Positions 17,777-26,643 of a stretch of DNA of 64,000 bases are shown here, piece by piece (positions within the stretch are counted from its first letter, which is position 1; each line of letters begins with the position of its first letter). A program made the position numbers and the translations under genes. The stretch is from contig NZ_PVZS01000004.1 of NCBI RefSeq assembly GCF_003004785.1, positions 36,103 to 100,102 of the forward strand. The letters are read 5' to 3'. Origin of the DNA: Alsobacter soli (lineage in GTDB: Bacteria > Pseudomonadota > Alphaproteobacteria > Rhizobiales > Beijerinckiaceae). A model generated the notes under the pieces. The model was not told the origin of the DNA and searched no databases. It saw only the letters and a program-made list of their open reading frames with translations.

Positions 17777-18847
17777 TTGGCCCACGCGGAGCGAGTTCAG
17801 GGAGGCGGGCGCCGCAACGCCCGCCTCCTGCGCGCGGCCGATTCCGTCGGCCGCTTCCTGGTCGTCATCCTGCTCACCTATCTCGGCCTCCTGGCGGTGA
17901 CCTTCTTCATCGGCCGGGTGATCCCGATCGATCCCGTGCTGGCGGTCGTGGGCGACCGCGCGCCCGAGCACGTGATCGCGCGCGTGCGCGAGGAGATGGG
18001 CCTCAACAAGCCCCTCTGGGAGCAGTTCTTCATCTATGTGCAGAAGGTGCTGCAGGGCGATTTCGGCCGGTCCGTGCTGACCTCCAACCCCGTCCTGCAG
18101 GACATCCGCCGCGCCTTCCCGGCCACGATCGAGCTCGCGACGCTGGGCATCATCCTGGGCGCCGGCATCGGCGTGCCGCTGGGCGTGTGGGCGGCCGTGC
18201 GCCGGGGCGGCCTCGCCGACCAGCTCGTGCGCGTCATGGGGCTCATCGGCTACTCGGCGCCGATCTTTTGGCTCGGCCTCATGGGGCTGCTGGTCTTCTA
18301 CGCCCGCCTGGGCTGGGTCTCGGGACCCGGCCGCATCGACGTGGCCTACGAGTACACGCTGACGCCCGTCACGGGCTTCATGCTGGTCGACACCGCCATG
18401 GCGGGTGAGTGGGAGGCCTTCGGCAACGCCTTCTCGCACCTGATCCTGCCCGCCTCGTTGCTGGGCTACTTCTCGCTCGCCTACATCAGCCGCATGACCC
18501 GGTCCTTCATGCTCAACGAGCTGAACCAGGAATACGTCACCGCCGCCCGCGCCAAGGGCCTGTCGGAAGCGCGCGTCATCTGGCGCCACGCGCTGCGCAA
18601 CGCCATGGTGCCGCTCGTCACCGTGATCGCGCTCTCCTATGCGGGGCTGCTGGAAGGCTCGGTGCTGACGGAGACCGTGTTCGCCTGGCCGGGGCTCGGC
18701 CTCTACATCACCAACTCGCTGCAGAACGCCGACATGAACGCCGTGCTGGGCGGCACCATCGTGGTCGGCTCGATCTTCATCGGCCTTAACCTGCTCTCGG
18801 ACCTGCTCTACCGGGTTCTCGACCCGCGCACGAGGGCCACGCGATGA
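17777..18847 (+). CDS. ABC transporter permease, DppB-like, second system
   Basis: Encodes 356 residues, apparently from a TTG start, 10 bases after the binding-protein stop with an AAGGG-like site. Membrane helices begin at RFLVVILLTYLGLLAVTFFI, followed by VIPIDPVLAVVGD. The EAA loop is ARAKGLSEARVIWRHALRNAMVPLVT. It is longer than usual because of an inserted loop (YARLGWVSGPGRIDVAYEYT), seen in one branch of the family. The stop overlaps the next ATG by 4 nt. Confidence 0.9.
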   Translation: MAHAERVQGGGRRNARLLRAADSVGRFLVVILLTYLGLLAVTFFIGRVIPIDPVLAVVGDRAPEHVIARVREEMGLNKPLWEQFFIYVQKVLQGDFGRSVLTSNPVLQDIRRAFPATIELATLGIILGAGIGVPLGVWAAVRRGGLADQLVRVMGLIGYSAPIFWLGLMGLLVFYARLGWVSGPGRIDVAYEYTLTPVTGFMLVDTAMAGEWEAFGNAFSHLILPASLLGYFSLAYISRMTRSFMLNELNQEYVTAARAKGLSEARVIWRHALRNAMVPLVTVIALSYAGLLEGSVLTETVFAWPGLGLYITNSLQNADMNAVLGGTIVVGSIFIGLNLLSDLLYRVLDPRTRATR

Positions 18848-19767
18848 CGGTCGCTCCTGCATCCGCCGAGACCTGGCGCGAGTGGCTCATGTCCGACCGG
18901 CCGCAGTCCCGCCGGCAGGCGTCGCTCGGCCGCGCCTACGGCGCCTGGCGCGCGTTCGCGCGTAACCGGCTGGCCATGGCGGGACTGGGCATCGTGCTGG
19001 CCCTGCTGCTCATGGCGCTCTTCGCCGACCAGCTCGCGCCCTATTCGCCAACCGTCGGCGACCTGCGCACCACGCGCCTGCTGCCGCCTTCCGCCGCCCA
19101 CTGGTTCGGCACGGACGACCAGGGCCGCGACATCCTGTCCCGGATCATCTACGGCTCCCGCATCACGCTGTTCGTGGTGGTGCTCGTCGCCGTCCTGGCC
19201 GCGCCGATCGGCCTCGCGGTGGGGACGATCGCGGGCTACGCGGGGGGACTCGTCGATGCGGCGCTCATGCGCATCACCGACATCTTCCTCGCGTTCCCGC
19301 GGCTGATCCTGGCCCTCGCCTTCGTGGCGGCGCTGGGACCGGGAATCGAGAACGCGGTGATCGCCATCGCGATCACCTCGTGGCCACCCTACGCGCGTAT
19401 CGCCCGGGCCGAGACGCTGACCATCCGGCAGGCGGATTACATCGCCGCCGTGAAGCTCATGGGCGCCTCGCCCGGGCGCATCGTCCTGCGCCACATCATG
19501 CCGCTGTGCGTCTCCTCGGTGATCGTCCGCGTCACGCTGGACATGGCCGGCATCATCCTCACCGCGGCGGGGCTCGGCTTCCTGGGCCTCGGCGCCCAGC
19601 CGCCCTCGCCCGAGTGGGGCGCGATGATCGCCAACGGTCGGCTCTACGTGCTCGACCAGTGGTGGGTCGCCGCCGCCCCCGGCGCCGCGATCTTCGTGGT
19701 CAGCCTCGCCTTCAACCTGCTGGGCGACGGGCTGCGGGACGCGCTCGATCCGAAAGGCGTGAAATGA
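18844..19767 (+). CDS. ABC transporter permease, DppC-like, second system
   Basis: Encodes 307 residues. It has the DppC layout: helix at LAMAGLGIVLALLLMALFADQL, HWFGTDDQGRDILSRIIYGSR, and GLGFLGLGAQPPSPEWGAMI near the end. Start and stop both overlap the neighbouring genes by 4 nt, so expression is coupled with the DppB-like permease before it and the ATPase after it. Confidence 0.93.
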   Translation: MTVAPASAETWREWLMSDRPQSRRQASLGRAYGAWRAFARNRLAMAGLGIVLALLLMALFADQLAPYSPTVGDLRTTRLLPPSAAHWFGTDDQGRDILSRIIYGSRITLFVVVLVAVLAAPIGLAVGTIAGYAGGLVDAALMRITDIFLAFPRLILALAFVAALGPGIENAVIAIAITSWPPYARIARAETLTIRQADYIAAVKLMGASPGRIVLRHIMPLCVSSVIVRVTLDMAGIILTAAGLGFLGLGAQPPSPEWGAMIANGRLYVLDQWWVAAAPGAAIFVVSLAFNLLGDGLRDALDPKGVK

Positions 19768-20630
19768 GAGAGCCCGTTCGTGACCCTGCCGTCAGGTCCG
19801 ACATGCTCGTCGTGGACGATCTTCGCGTGTCCTTTCCCAACCGCGACGGCGGCTTCACGCAGGCGGTGCGCGGCGTGTCCTTTACGCTCGGGCGAGAACG
19901 GCTCGGCATCGTGGGAGAATCCGGCTCGGGCAAATCCCAGACGGGCCGGGCCATCATGGGCCTTACCGCGCCCGAGGGCCGGGTCACCGCCAAGACGCTC
20001 GCGTTCGACGGCGTCGACCTCATCAACTGCCCGCCGCGGGAACGGCGCCGACTCCGCGGGGGCCGGATCGCCATGATCCTGCAGGATCCCAAGTTCTCCC
20101 TGAACCCGGTGATGACCATCGGCGACCAGATCGTCGAGACCCTCGACGCTCACGCCAAGGTGTCGCGTCGCGAGGCGCGCGAGCGCGCCCTCGAGACGCT
20201 GCGGCAGGTTCAGATCGATGATCCTGGGCGCGTCTACGATCTTTATCCCCACGAAGTCTCAGGCGGGATGGGCCAGCGCGCCATGATCGCCATGATGCTC
20301 GTCGCGGAGCCGGACCTTCTGATCGCCGACGAGCCGACATCGGCCCTCGACGTGACCGTGCAGTTGCAGGTCCTCGCCATCCTCGACAGGCTCGTGGCCG
20401 AGCGAGGGATGGGCTTGATCTTCATCTCCCATGACCTGCGCCTCGTCTCGACGTTCTGCGACCGGATCCTCGTCATGTACGCCGGACGCGTGGTGGAGGA
20501 GCTGCCCGCGGGCGGCCTCAAGGACGCAAAGCATCCGTATACCCGCGGCCTCGTGAACTGCCTGCCCCGCCTGCGCGAGGATCGCCACCCGCTGCCCACG
20601 CTCGACCGACGACCGGAGTGGGCGCTGTGA
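19764..20630 (+). CDS. ABC transporter ATPase, DppD-like
   Basis: Encodes 288 residues. Walker A is [11 protein letters not shown], the signature is VSGGMGQRAM, and Walker B is [12 protein letters not shown]. The C-terminus has KHPYTRGLVNCLPRL, the binding-protein-dependent peptide transporter tail. The start is the ATG overlapping the permease stop, not the longer frame beginning at 19380 inside that permease. Signature Gln-Arg is altered to GGMGQR, a common DppD variant. Pairs with the next ATPase. Confidence 0.92.
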   Translation: MREPVRDPAVRSDMLVVDDLRVSFPNRDGGFTQAVRGVSFTLGRERLGIVGESGSGKSQTGRAIMGLTAPEGRVTAKTLAFDGVDLINCPPRERRRLRGGRIAMILQDPKFSLNPVMTIGDQIVETLDAHAKVSRREARERALETLRQVQIDDPGRVYDLYPHEVSGGMGQRAMIAMMLVAEPDLLIADEPTSALDVTVQLQVLAILDRLVAERGMGLIFISHDLRLVSTFCDRILVMYAGRVVEELPAGGLKDAKHPYTRGLVNCLPRLREDRHPLPTLDRRPEWAL

Positions 20631-21391
20631 AGGCTGGCCTGTCCATCGAGGGCCTGCGGGTCGTCTTCGACGATTTCGTCGCGGTCGACGACGTCTCGAT
20701 CAGGGTCGAACCCGGCCAGAGCTTCGGCATCGTGGGCGAGTCCGGGTCCGGCAAATCGACCTTGCTGCGCGCCGTCGGCGGGCTCGCTCCGAAAAGCGCC
20801 GGCGTGATTTCGCTGATCGGAGCGCCGGACCTTCCCGAGCCGGGCAGCCGCGCGTTTCGCCGGCGCGTCCAGATGGTGTTCCAGGACCCCTACGGCTCCC
20901 TGCACCCGCGGCAGACCGTGGATCGCATCCTGGCCGAGCCGCTGGCCATCCACGGCATCGGGGACGCGGACCGACGCATTCAGCAGGCCCTCGACGAGGT
21001 CGGACTGGGGACAGGTTTCCGCTTCCGGTATCCGCACCAGCTTTCGGGCGGGCAGCGCCAGCGCGTCGCCATCGCGAGGGCCCTCATCCTCGAGCCGCAG
21101 ATCCTGCTGCTGGACGAACCGACGTCGGCGCTGGACGCTTCCGTTCAGGCGGAGGTGCTGAACCTGCTGGAGGACATGCGCCGGCGGCACGGGCTCACCT
21201 TCGTGATGGTGAGCCACGACCTCGCCGTCGTCACCTATCTGTGCGATCAGCTGATGGTCATGCAGCGAGGGCGCTCCGTGGAGAAGCTCTCGGCCGATGA
21301 TCTTGCCCAGTCGCGGGTCGCGGAACCCTACACCCAGCGTTTGATGACCGCCTCGATCGGTTTTCGACGCGATAGGACCGAGACTTTCTAA
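20627..21391 (+). CDS. ABC transporter ATPase, DppF-like
   Basis: Encodes 254 residues. Walker A is GESGSGKST, the signature [10 protein letters not shown], Walker [13 protein letters not shown]. The GTG at 20627 is chosen because it overlaps the previous stop (GTGA) and has GGAG eight bases before it; a GTG at 20618 is an alternative. Last gene of the second ABC operon and partner of the DppD-like ATPase. The tail ([16 protein letters not shown]) is short compared with DppF. Confidence 0.92.
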   Translation: MKAGLSIEGLRVVFDDFVAVDDVSIRVEPGQSFGIVGESGSGKSTLLRAVGGLAPKSAGVISLIGAPDLPEPGSRAFRRRVQMVFQDPYGSLHPRQTVDRILAEPLAIHGIGDADRRIQQALDEVGLGTGFRFRYPHQLSGGQRQRVAIARALILEPQILLLDEPTSALDASVQAEVLNLLEDMRRRHGLTFVMVSHDLAVVTYLCDQLMVMQRGRSVEKLSADDLAQSRVAEPYTQRLMTASIGFRRDRTETF

Positions 21392-21443
21392 GACATCGCC
21401 CAGTGTTAAACACGACTCAAGAATTGACCCGCACAGTCGCGGC

Positions 21444-23276
21444 ATGACATCGCTGCACGTCGCTCTGGCCTACTTTCACAATGCGTCACAGTTGATCTGC
21501 GCGCTCCTGGCGGCGAGCGTCCTGAGTCCTTGGACGGCGCGGCTCGGCGCCACGCGCCCGCTCGCCATCGGCCTCGTGTTCGCCGCCATCGCGGGGCTGA
21601 GCATGGCGGACCCGGTCCGCCTCCTCGAAGGCTTCGCCTTCGACGGTCGCAACGCGGTCCTGGTCATCGCCGCGGCCTGGGGGGGCCCGTGGGCGGCCTG
21701 GATCGCCGGGACGCTGGTCGCCGCCCTGCGCTGGCACATGGGCGGCGTCGGCATGGTTCCCGGGCTCGCCAGCATCGCCGTCGCCGTGGGCGCCGCGGCG
21801 CTGCTGGCGTCGTGGCGACCAGGGCGGTGGCGCGAGGATCTCCCCGCCTACGCCGTCATCGCAGGGCTCGCCACCGTGGGCGGCGTGCTCGGCCTCGGCA
21901 GCCGGTCGCAGATCGAGGCGCTCGCCCCGTTCCTGCTGGTGACCGGCGCCGCGAACGCCGGACTGGCCTACCTCATGGGTCGGCTGCTCGCCTGGAACAT
22001 GAGGCAGTTGCGCGCGGCGCGCGACCTCGCCGACGCCGACCGGCGCCTGCAGGCGCTGGTGCGCAACATCAAGGGCAGCGTGTTTCAGTTCGTTCGCGAC
22101 GATGATGGAGCCATGCGTTTCACCTATGTGTCGGAAGGCATCCATGGCCTGATCGGGATCAGCGCCGCCCAGCTGTTGGCCGATCCGCGCGTTCTGCTCA
22201 CCGCCCTGCACCCCGACGACCTCCCCCGCTACCGGGCCGCCCTGGCGGAGTCGGCGTCAACGCTTGCGCCGGGCTCCTTTCGCGGGCGCTACATTCTCCG
22301 GGGCGCGACGGTCTGGCTGCAATGGGACGCAGTTCCTCGGCTCGAAGGCGGCAGCCTGATCTGGGATGGCGTCGTGGTGGACGTGACCGAACGCGTCGCC
22401 GAAGAGCAGCGCGCGGAGGAGACCAAGCGACGCGTCATGGCCGAGACGGCGGAGCGATTGGAGGATCAGCTGGGAGCGGCGGTCGCCGCGCTCGCCTCCT
22501 CGGCAGGGGAGATCCGCGCCGAAATGGAAGCCATGCTGGGGCGCGCGCATGAGGCCTCGACCGCCACCAGCCTGGCCAAAGGAGTGGCGCTGCAGACCGT
22601 GAAGACCGCCGGGCGACTGCGGGCCGACGCCGTCGCGCTCGCCGCCTCCGCCGCGGCCGTGGCCTCGACCACGCAAGCCATGGCGGAGACCGCTCGGGTC
22701 AACGCCGAAGACGTCATGCGTTCGCTGGCCGATGTGGAGGAGCTGTCGCGCGACTCGCAGGAGATCGACCGGATGGTGTCGGCGATCGGGGAGGTGGCGG
22801 CGCAGACGAACCTCCTGGCCCTCAACGCCACCATCGAGGCGGCGCGCGCGGGCGAAGCCGGCCGCGGCTTCGCCGTGGTGGCCAACGAGGTGAAGGCGCT
22901 GTCGACCCAATCCGCCCAGGCCGCCAGCCAGATCGGCGCCCTCGTGGCGCGCATTCACGCCGCCGTCGCGCGCACGGTCGTCTCGATCACGTCGGTCGCG
23001 CAGGATTCGACGCGCCTGGGCGCCTCGGCGTCGGACCTCGCCTGTTCGTCGGAGCAGTGCGCCGGCGCGGCGCACCGGATCGGTTCGGCCACGGAGGATT
23101 CATCCCGGCAGGTCGAGAAGCTGGCAGAGCTCCTGGAGCGCTCCGACACGCACGTGCATGGCGCCGTGGAGGCTGCCGACCGGGTCGCGCAGGGGGCCGA
23201 GTCCCACGCCCGGCATATCAGCGCGGTCGCCGGGGAGTTGGAGAACTTCGTCCGCGGCGTGCGGCCCGCCGCCTGA
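21444..23276 (+). CDS. Chemoreceptor-like protein: LytS-type 5TM sensor, PAS domain, MCP signalling domain
   Basis: Encodes 610 residues. Residues 1 to about 185 form a multi-helix membrane domain that matches the 5TMR-LYT type: [14 protein letters not shown], then [28 protein letters not shown] and [20 protein letters not shown] domain follows at about 200-315 ([40 protein letters not shown]). The C-terminal half is helical and holds an MCP hairpin: [20 protein letters not shown] followed by [14 protein letters not shown]. It would send a signal to a CheA kinase or act as an MCP-like sensor. No chemotaxis genes are nearby. The membrane domain is usually found with histidine kinases or GGDEF domains. 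Confidence 0.88.
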   Translation: MTSLHVALAYFHNASQLICALLAASVLSPWTARLGATRPLAIGLVFAAIAGLSMADPVRLLEGFAFDGRNAVLVIAAAWGGPWAAWIAGTLVAALRWHMGGVGMVPGLASIAVAVGAAALLASWRPGRWREDLPAYAVIAGLATVGGVLGLGSRSQIEALAPFLLVTGAANAGLAYLMGRLLAWNMRQLRAARDLADADRRLQALVRNIKGSVFQFVRDDDGAMRFTYVSEGIHGLIGISAAQLLADPRVLLTALHPDDLPRYRAALAESASTLAPGSFRGRYILRGATVWLQWDAVPRLEGGSLIWDGVVVDVTERVAEEQRAEETKRRVMAETAERLEDQLGAAVAALASSAGEIRAEMEAMLGRAHEASTATSLAKGVALQTVKTAGRLRADAVALAASAAAVASTTQAMAETARVNAEDVMRSLADVEELSRDSQEIDRMVSAIGEVAAQTNLLALNATIEAARAGEAGRGFAVVANEVKALSTQSAQAASQIGALVARIHAAVARTVVSITSVAQDSTRLGASASDLACSSEQCAGAAHRIGSATEDSSRQVEKLAELLERSDTHVHGAVEAADRVAQGAESHARHISAVAGELENFVRGVRPAA

Positions 23277-23297
23277 AGAGAGGCGGGGGCGGAGGGC

Positions 23298-24179
23298 TCA
23301 CCCTTCCAGCATGCGCCGCAGGGCTTCCAGCTCCTGGAAGGCGAGGCCCCGGTAGAGGCCGGGCCCGAGCGCAGCCGCGCCCGCATGCATGGCGGCGCAT
23401 CCCCCGACGAAGTCGTCCCGCGGCGCCGACGACCAACTTGTCCCGGGTTCGTCGGGGTTGGGCTCCACGAGCACGCCCAGCCGCCAGGGGCGGCGCGCTC
23501 GCGCGCACGCGCGCGCGGACGGCTCCGCCCAGGCGAGCGCGCGCTCCACCCTGCTGCGATACGCCATCACGGAGACGGAGGAGACGCTGCGGAGCAGGCC
23601 GTCCAGGAGGGCGCCGTCTGCGCCCTGGGTGGCGGCGAAGATCGGGTTCACGGCGGCGTCGATCTCGGCGTCCGGCCAGTTGGCCCGGACCTGGGCGAAG
23701 AAGCGCATGGTCCCTTCGGCGAGGGCGCCACGCGCGCCCGGGTCGCGCCACTCCCGTCGGGCCTGCGGCTCGACGTCGAGGTGCAGCGCGTCCAGCAGCC
23801 CCGCGCGCACGCAGCGGCCGACCAGGGCGAGGTGCTCGGGCAGGCGCGCCGGCCCGTCGGCCCAGTCGGGCTCGCCCAGGCTGCCGAAGACGCGGACGCC
23901 CTGGCGACGGAGACCGGCGACGACGTCCGGCGCCGGCCCCCTGCCGCCCAGGAGCGCCTCGGCGCCCGCGGGACTCGTGTACAGAAACACGGTCCCGATC
24001 GTCTGCCGCGCGCATAAGCCGGCGAAATCCTGCGGCCTGAGCAGGGGCTCGCCCCAGACCCACGCCGCCTTGGGGATACCCGGCCAACCATCAATGGCCT
24101 GAGCGGCCCGCGCCTGACCGACAGAGGCGGCGCCCAGCATGGCGCACATCGTCCGACGGGTGAGGAGCGCGCCCGTCAC
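23298..24179 (-). CDS. Exported protein of unknown function, probable TIM-barrel glycosidase-like fold
   Basis: Encodes 293 residues from a GTG start. The N-terminus has a twin-arginine-like export signal (LLTRRTMCAMLGAASVGQARA). The rest alternates strands and helices: GTVFLYTSP, GVRVFGSLGEPDWADG, LDALHLDVEPQARREW, PDAEIDAAVNPIFAA, VSVMAYRS and WRLGVLVEPN. The DVEP and MAYR positions resemble acidic and barrel-strand motifs of glycosidase-like barrels. No family is named with confidence. It lies 12 bases after the HlyD-type gene, as the last gene of the TackOD1-GT2-HlyD operon, so it may trim or modify the polymer in the periplasm (inference). Confidence 0.65.
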   Translation of the reverse strand: MTGALLTRRTMCAMLGAASVGQARAAQAIDGWPGIPKAAWVWGEPLLRPQDFAGLCARQTIGTVFLYTSPAGAEALLGGRGPAPDVVAGLRRQGVRVFGSLGEPDWADGPARLPEHLALVGRCVRAGLLDALHLDVEPQARREWRDPGARGALAEGTMRFFAQVRANWPDAEIDAAVNPIFAATQGADGALLDGLLRSVSSVSVMAYRSRVERALAWAEPSARACARARRPWRLGVLVEPNPDEPGTSWSSAPRDDFVGGCAAMHAGAAALGPGLYRGLAFQELEALRRMLEG

Positions 24180-24191
24180 CGGCGAAGAGCC

Positions 24192-25304
24192 CTAAGGGTC
24201 GTTGCGGCTGACCACGACGTGCGGGTCATGTCCGCGTCCCATCGCCACGGAGGCCGCCGCTGCCGCCGCGCTCACGACCAGGCTCTGGGCCTTGTCGATC
24301 AGGTTCGCCGGCGCGAGCGGGGTGCTCACCGTGATCTTCGCCTGAAGGGGGAACACCGTTCCGTCCTCGAGCCCCACCCGGATCACCTGGCGGCGCTCTA
24401 TCGCGGCGAAGTTGGGCTGGAACTCGCCGGGCAGCGTGTCCGTCAGTCCCTCGATGCGCTCCACCCGGCCTTCCCGGCGCGTCGCGCCGTCGCTCACCAC
24501 GACGGCGTCGCCCCGATGGATGGCGTAGAGGCGATTGGTCGGCACATAGGCGACCACGAACTTGCGCCCATGGTGAAGGTCCGCGACGGCCTCCCCGGGG
24601 CGCAGCACCGATCCGGGCGACGCCACCCTTGCGCCCACCGTGCCGTCCACGGGCGCCACGATGATGCCGTCGCGGTAGGCCGTGCGGGCCTTGTCGAGGG
24701 CCGCCGTCAGGCGCTCGCGGTTGGCCGCCAGTGTGTCGAGCTCGGCGACGAGGCTCGATCGTTCGGCCCGGAGGCTCGCCTCCTCCCGGGCCGCTTCATA
24801 GCGCTCGTGCGCGAGTTCGGCGCGGCGGGTCACCGTGGAGAACCCCTTCTGCCCGGCCTTGTCGACCACGCTCCAGGCGGCCTCCGCGTCCTGGGCGCGG
24901 CGTTCCGCCGAGGGCAGCGTGGACTGAATGGCGCCGAGGCGCGCTTCGATCTGCAGGCGGCGGGTCTGCGACTGGGCGAGGCGCGTCTCCAGATCCGAAA
25001 CGAGGTCGAGCATCTGGGTGGACACGACGGAGGCGATCGGCTGCCCTTGCGCGACCCGGTCTCCCGGCTTCACCGAAACGGACACGACCTGGGCGGTGTA
25101 TTCCGCCCCGACCACTTCGCGGTCCTGCATCACGAGCCCGTCGGCCGCCAGCAGCAGCAACGGGCCGGCCACGCTGTAGGCGATCCAGCCGGCGCCGGCC
25201 ACCAACGCCCCGAGATAGATCCTGCGGGCGAGCGACTGCGACTGGCGAGCCTGGTTGGCGAGGTTGTCGGGCCGCGGGCGCACGCGCAAGGATTTGATGG
25301 CCAT
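24192..25304 (-). CDS. HlyD-family periplasmic adaptor, Alg44-like, for polysaccharide secretion
   Basis: Encodes 370 residues. A short cytosolic N-terminus precedes one membrane helix (IYLGALVAGAGWIAYSVAGPLLLLA). The periplasmic part has a biotinyl-lipoyl-like half (GAEYTAQVVSVSVKPGDRVAQGQPIA), a long helical hairpin at about residues 100-210, the second lipoyl half (GIIVAPVDGTVGARVASPGSVLRPGEAVADL) and a beta-barrel region (FVVAYVPTNRLYAI). The layout is that of membrane fusion proteins. Because it follows a processive GT2 gene by 10 bases, it probably acts as Alg44 does in alginate export. It has no PilZ domain, unlike Alg44. Confidence 0.88.
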   Translation of the reverse strand: MAIKSLRVRPRPDNLANQARQSQSLARRIYLGALVAGAGWIAYSVAGPLLLLAADGLVMQDREVVGAEYTAQVVSVSVKPGDRVAQGQPIASVVSTQMLDLVSDLETRLAQSQTRRLQIEARLGAIQSTLPSAERRAQDAEAAWSVVDKAGQKGFSTVTRRAELAHERYEAAREEASLRAERSSLVAELDTLAANRERLTAALDKARTAYRDGIIVAPVDGTVGARVASPGSVLRPGEAVADLHHGRKFVVAYVPTNRLYAIHRGDAVVVSDGATRREGRVERIEGLTDTLPGEFQPNFAAIERRQVIRVGLEDGTVFPLQAKITVSTPLAPANLIDKAQSLVVSAAAAAASVAMGRGHDPHVVVSRNDP

Positions 25305-25314
25305 GACTTTTCCC

Positions 25315-26643
25315 CTATTTCCAGGTGGCCCAGTCGCGGATCTTCTGGGGCGTGTAGTTGTCCCGCAGCGAGCGGGAGAAGATCCACTCCGTGGCGAAGG
25401 CGTAGAGCCGGTCGAGCCGCATCAGGTAAGACTGGAACGGGCCGAACAACGGCACAAAGGCCAGCAGCCTCCAGTAGCGGAAGTGACCGGAGACGAGCAG
25501 CGCGCAGCAGAAGAACAGGACGTCGAAGCTCAGCAGGAAGATCGACACGGATCCCAGGAGCACGATCCCGAAGCCGCCATAGGTCGTCACCAGCCAGGTG
25601 ACGTAGAAAGGGAAGACGACCGTCGGCAGCAGGTTGAACAGCACGAAATCCCACTGGTGCAGCGTCTCCGTCCAGCGAAAGCCCTGGCGAAACGGGTTGA
25701 ACAGGCGCTTGTACTTGCGCATCCGCACCCAGAAGGTGTCGCGCTCCCACCGGTGGCGCTGGCGCAACAGCGCGTAGAGCGTGTCGGGAACGTCCGTGTA
25801 GCAGATGGAATGGCGCGCGAAGGCGACCTTGTAGCCGGCCATGCGGAGGCGGACCGTGAAGTCGAAGTCCTCTCCGCCACCCGTGTCCATGCCGTGGACG
25901 CGCATCCAGGGCCGGCGGCGAAACGCCCCGAAGGCGCCCGAGATGCAAGCGACCTGGCCGAGGACATCCGCGTAGGCTTTTCCCAGCGAGATCGACACGA
26001 GGTACTCGATGCCCTGGAGGGAGGAGACGATCGACTTGCGCCAGTTGCGCACCAGGATGTTTCCAGCCACGCCCGCCAGGGCCGGGTCCTCGGCGAGTGG
26101 GCGCAGCAGCTCCTCGATCGCATTGGGTTCGAACGAGCAGTCGCAGTCCACCACGACGAACACGTCGCCCCGCGCCACGCTGGCCGCCAGATTGAGCGCC
26201 GAAGGCTTGCTGCCGCGCAGGTCCAGGCGGATGGCCGCCTCGACGAGTCCTTCGCGCCGTAGCCGCTTCATGATCTCGAAGGTGGCGTCGGTGGAGCCGT
26301 CGTCGACGCAGATGATCTCGAAGTCGTTGAAGGTCTGCTGCCGGAGGGAGCGCACGCACTTCTCGATCGCGTCCTCCTCGTTATGGCCAGCCAGGAGAAT
26401 GGATACGCGCGGAAGCGGCCCAATCGGGCCGTGACGGCGACGCTCGCGAAACAGCAGCATGGCCGCAGTGGCCTGCACGCCCAGGAAGTAGCGCGGCAAC
26501 TCGGCCACGAAGGTGAGCCAGAACAAGGCGATCACGGACCACCCCGGCAACTCCCAGAGCAGCCGCCAGCTCGTCCCCAGGGTCTCCGCCAACCCGCCCA
26601 CGCGCGCCTCACCCGGCCGCGCCGGCAAGAAGAGGCTCGACAT
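25315..26643 (-). CDS. Processive family 2 glycosyltransferase (polysaccharide synthase)
   Basis: Encodes 442 residues. Two membrane segments flank a GT2 domain at about residues 76-310. The motif set of processive synthases (cellulose, alginate, hyaluronan) is complete: DD at 114-115, DCD at 166-168, ED at 258-259 and QxxRW at 295-299 (QRHRW). Several helices follow at about 325-420. The enzyme should polymerise a nucleotide sugar and push the chain through the inner membrane. The sugar is unknown. The chosen ATG overlaps the end of the TackOD1 gene by 35 bases. Neighbours encoding HlyD-type and TIM-barrel proteins support a synthase-dependent secretion machine. Confidence 0.9.
   Translation of the reverse strand: MSSLFLPARPGEARVGGLAETLGTSWRLLWELPGWSVIALFWLTFVAELPRYFLGVQATAAMLLFRERRRHGPIGPLPRVSILLAGHNEEDAIEKCVRSLRQQTFNDFEIICVDDGSTDATFEIMKRLRREGLVEAAIRLDLRGSKPSALNLAASVARGDVFVVVDCDCSFEPNAIEELLRPLAEDPALAGVAGNILVRNWRKSIVSSLQGIEYLVSISLGKAYADVLGQVACISGAFGAFRRRPWMRVHGMDTGGGEDFDFTVRLRMAGYKVAFARHSICYTDVPDTLYALLRQRHRWERDTFWVRMRKYKRLFNPFRQGFRWTETLHQWDFVLFNLLPTVVFPFYVTWLVTTYGGFGIVLLGSVSIFLLSFDVLFFCCALLVSGHFRYWRLLAFVPLFGPFQSYLMRLDRLYAFATEWIFSRSLRDNYTPQKIRDWATWK

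Noticed and set aside
23269-23286. CCGCCT/AGGCGG hairpin after the chemoreceptor gene
   Set aside because: Only a 6-bp stem that overlaps the stop codon, in GC-rich DNA, with no T tract.
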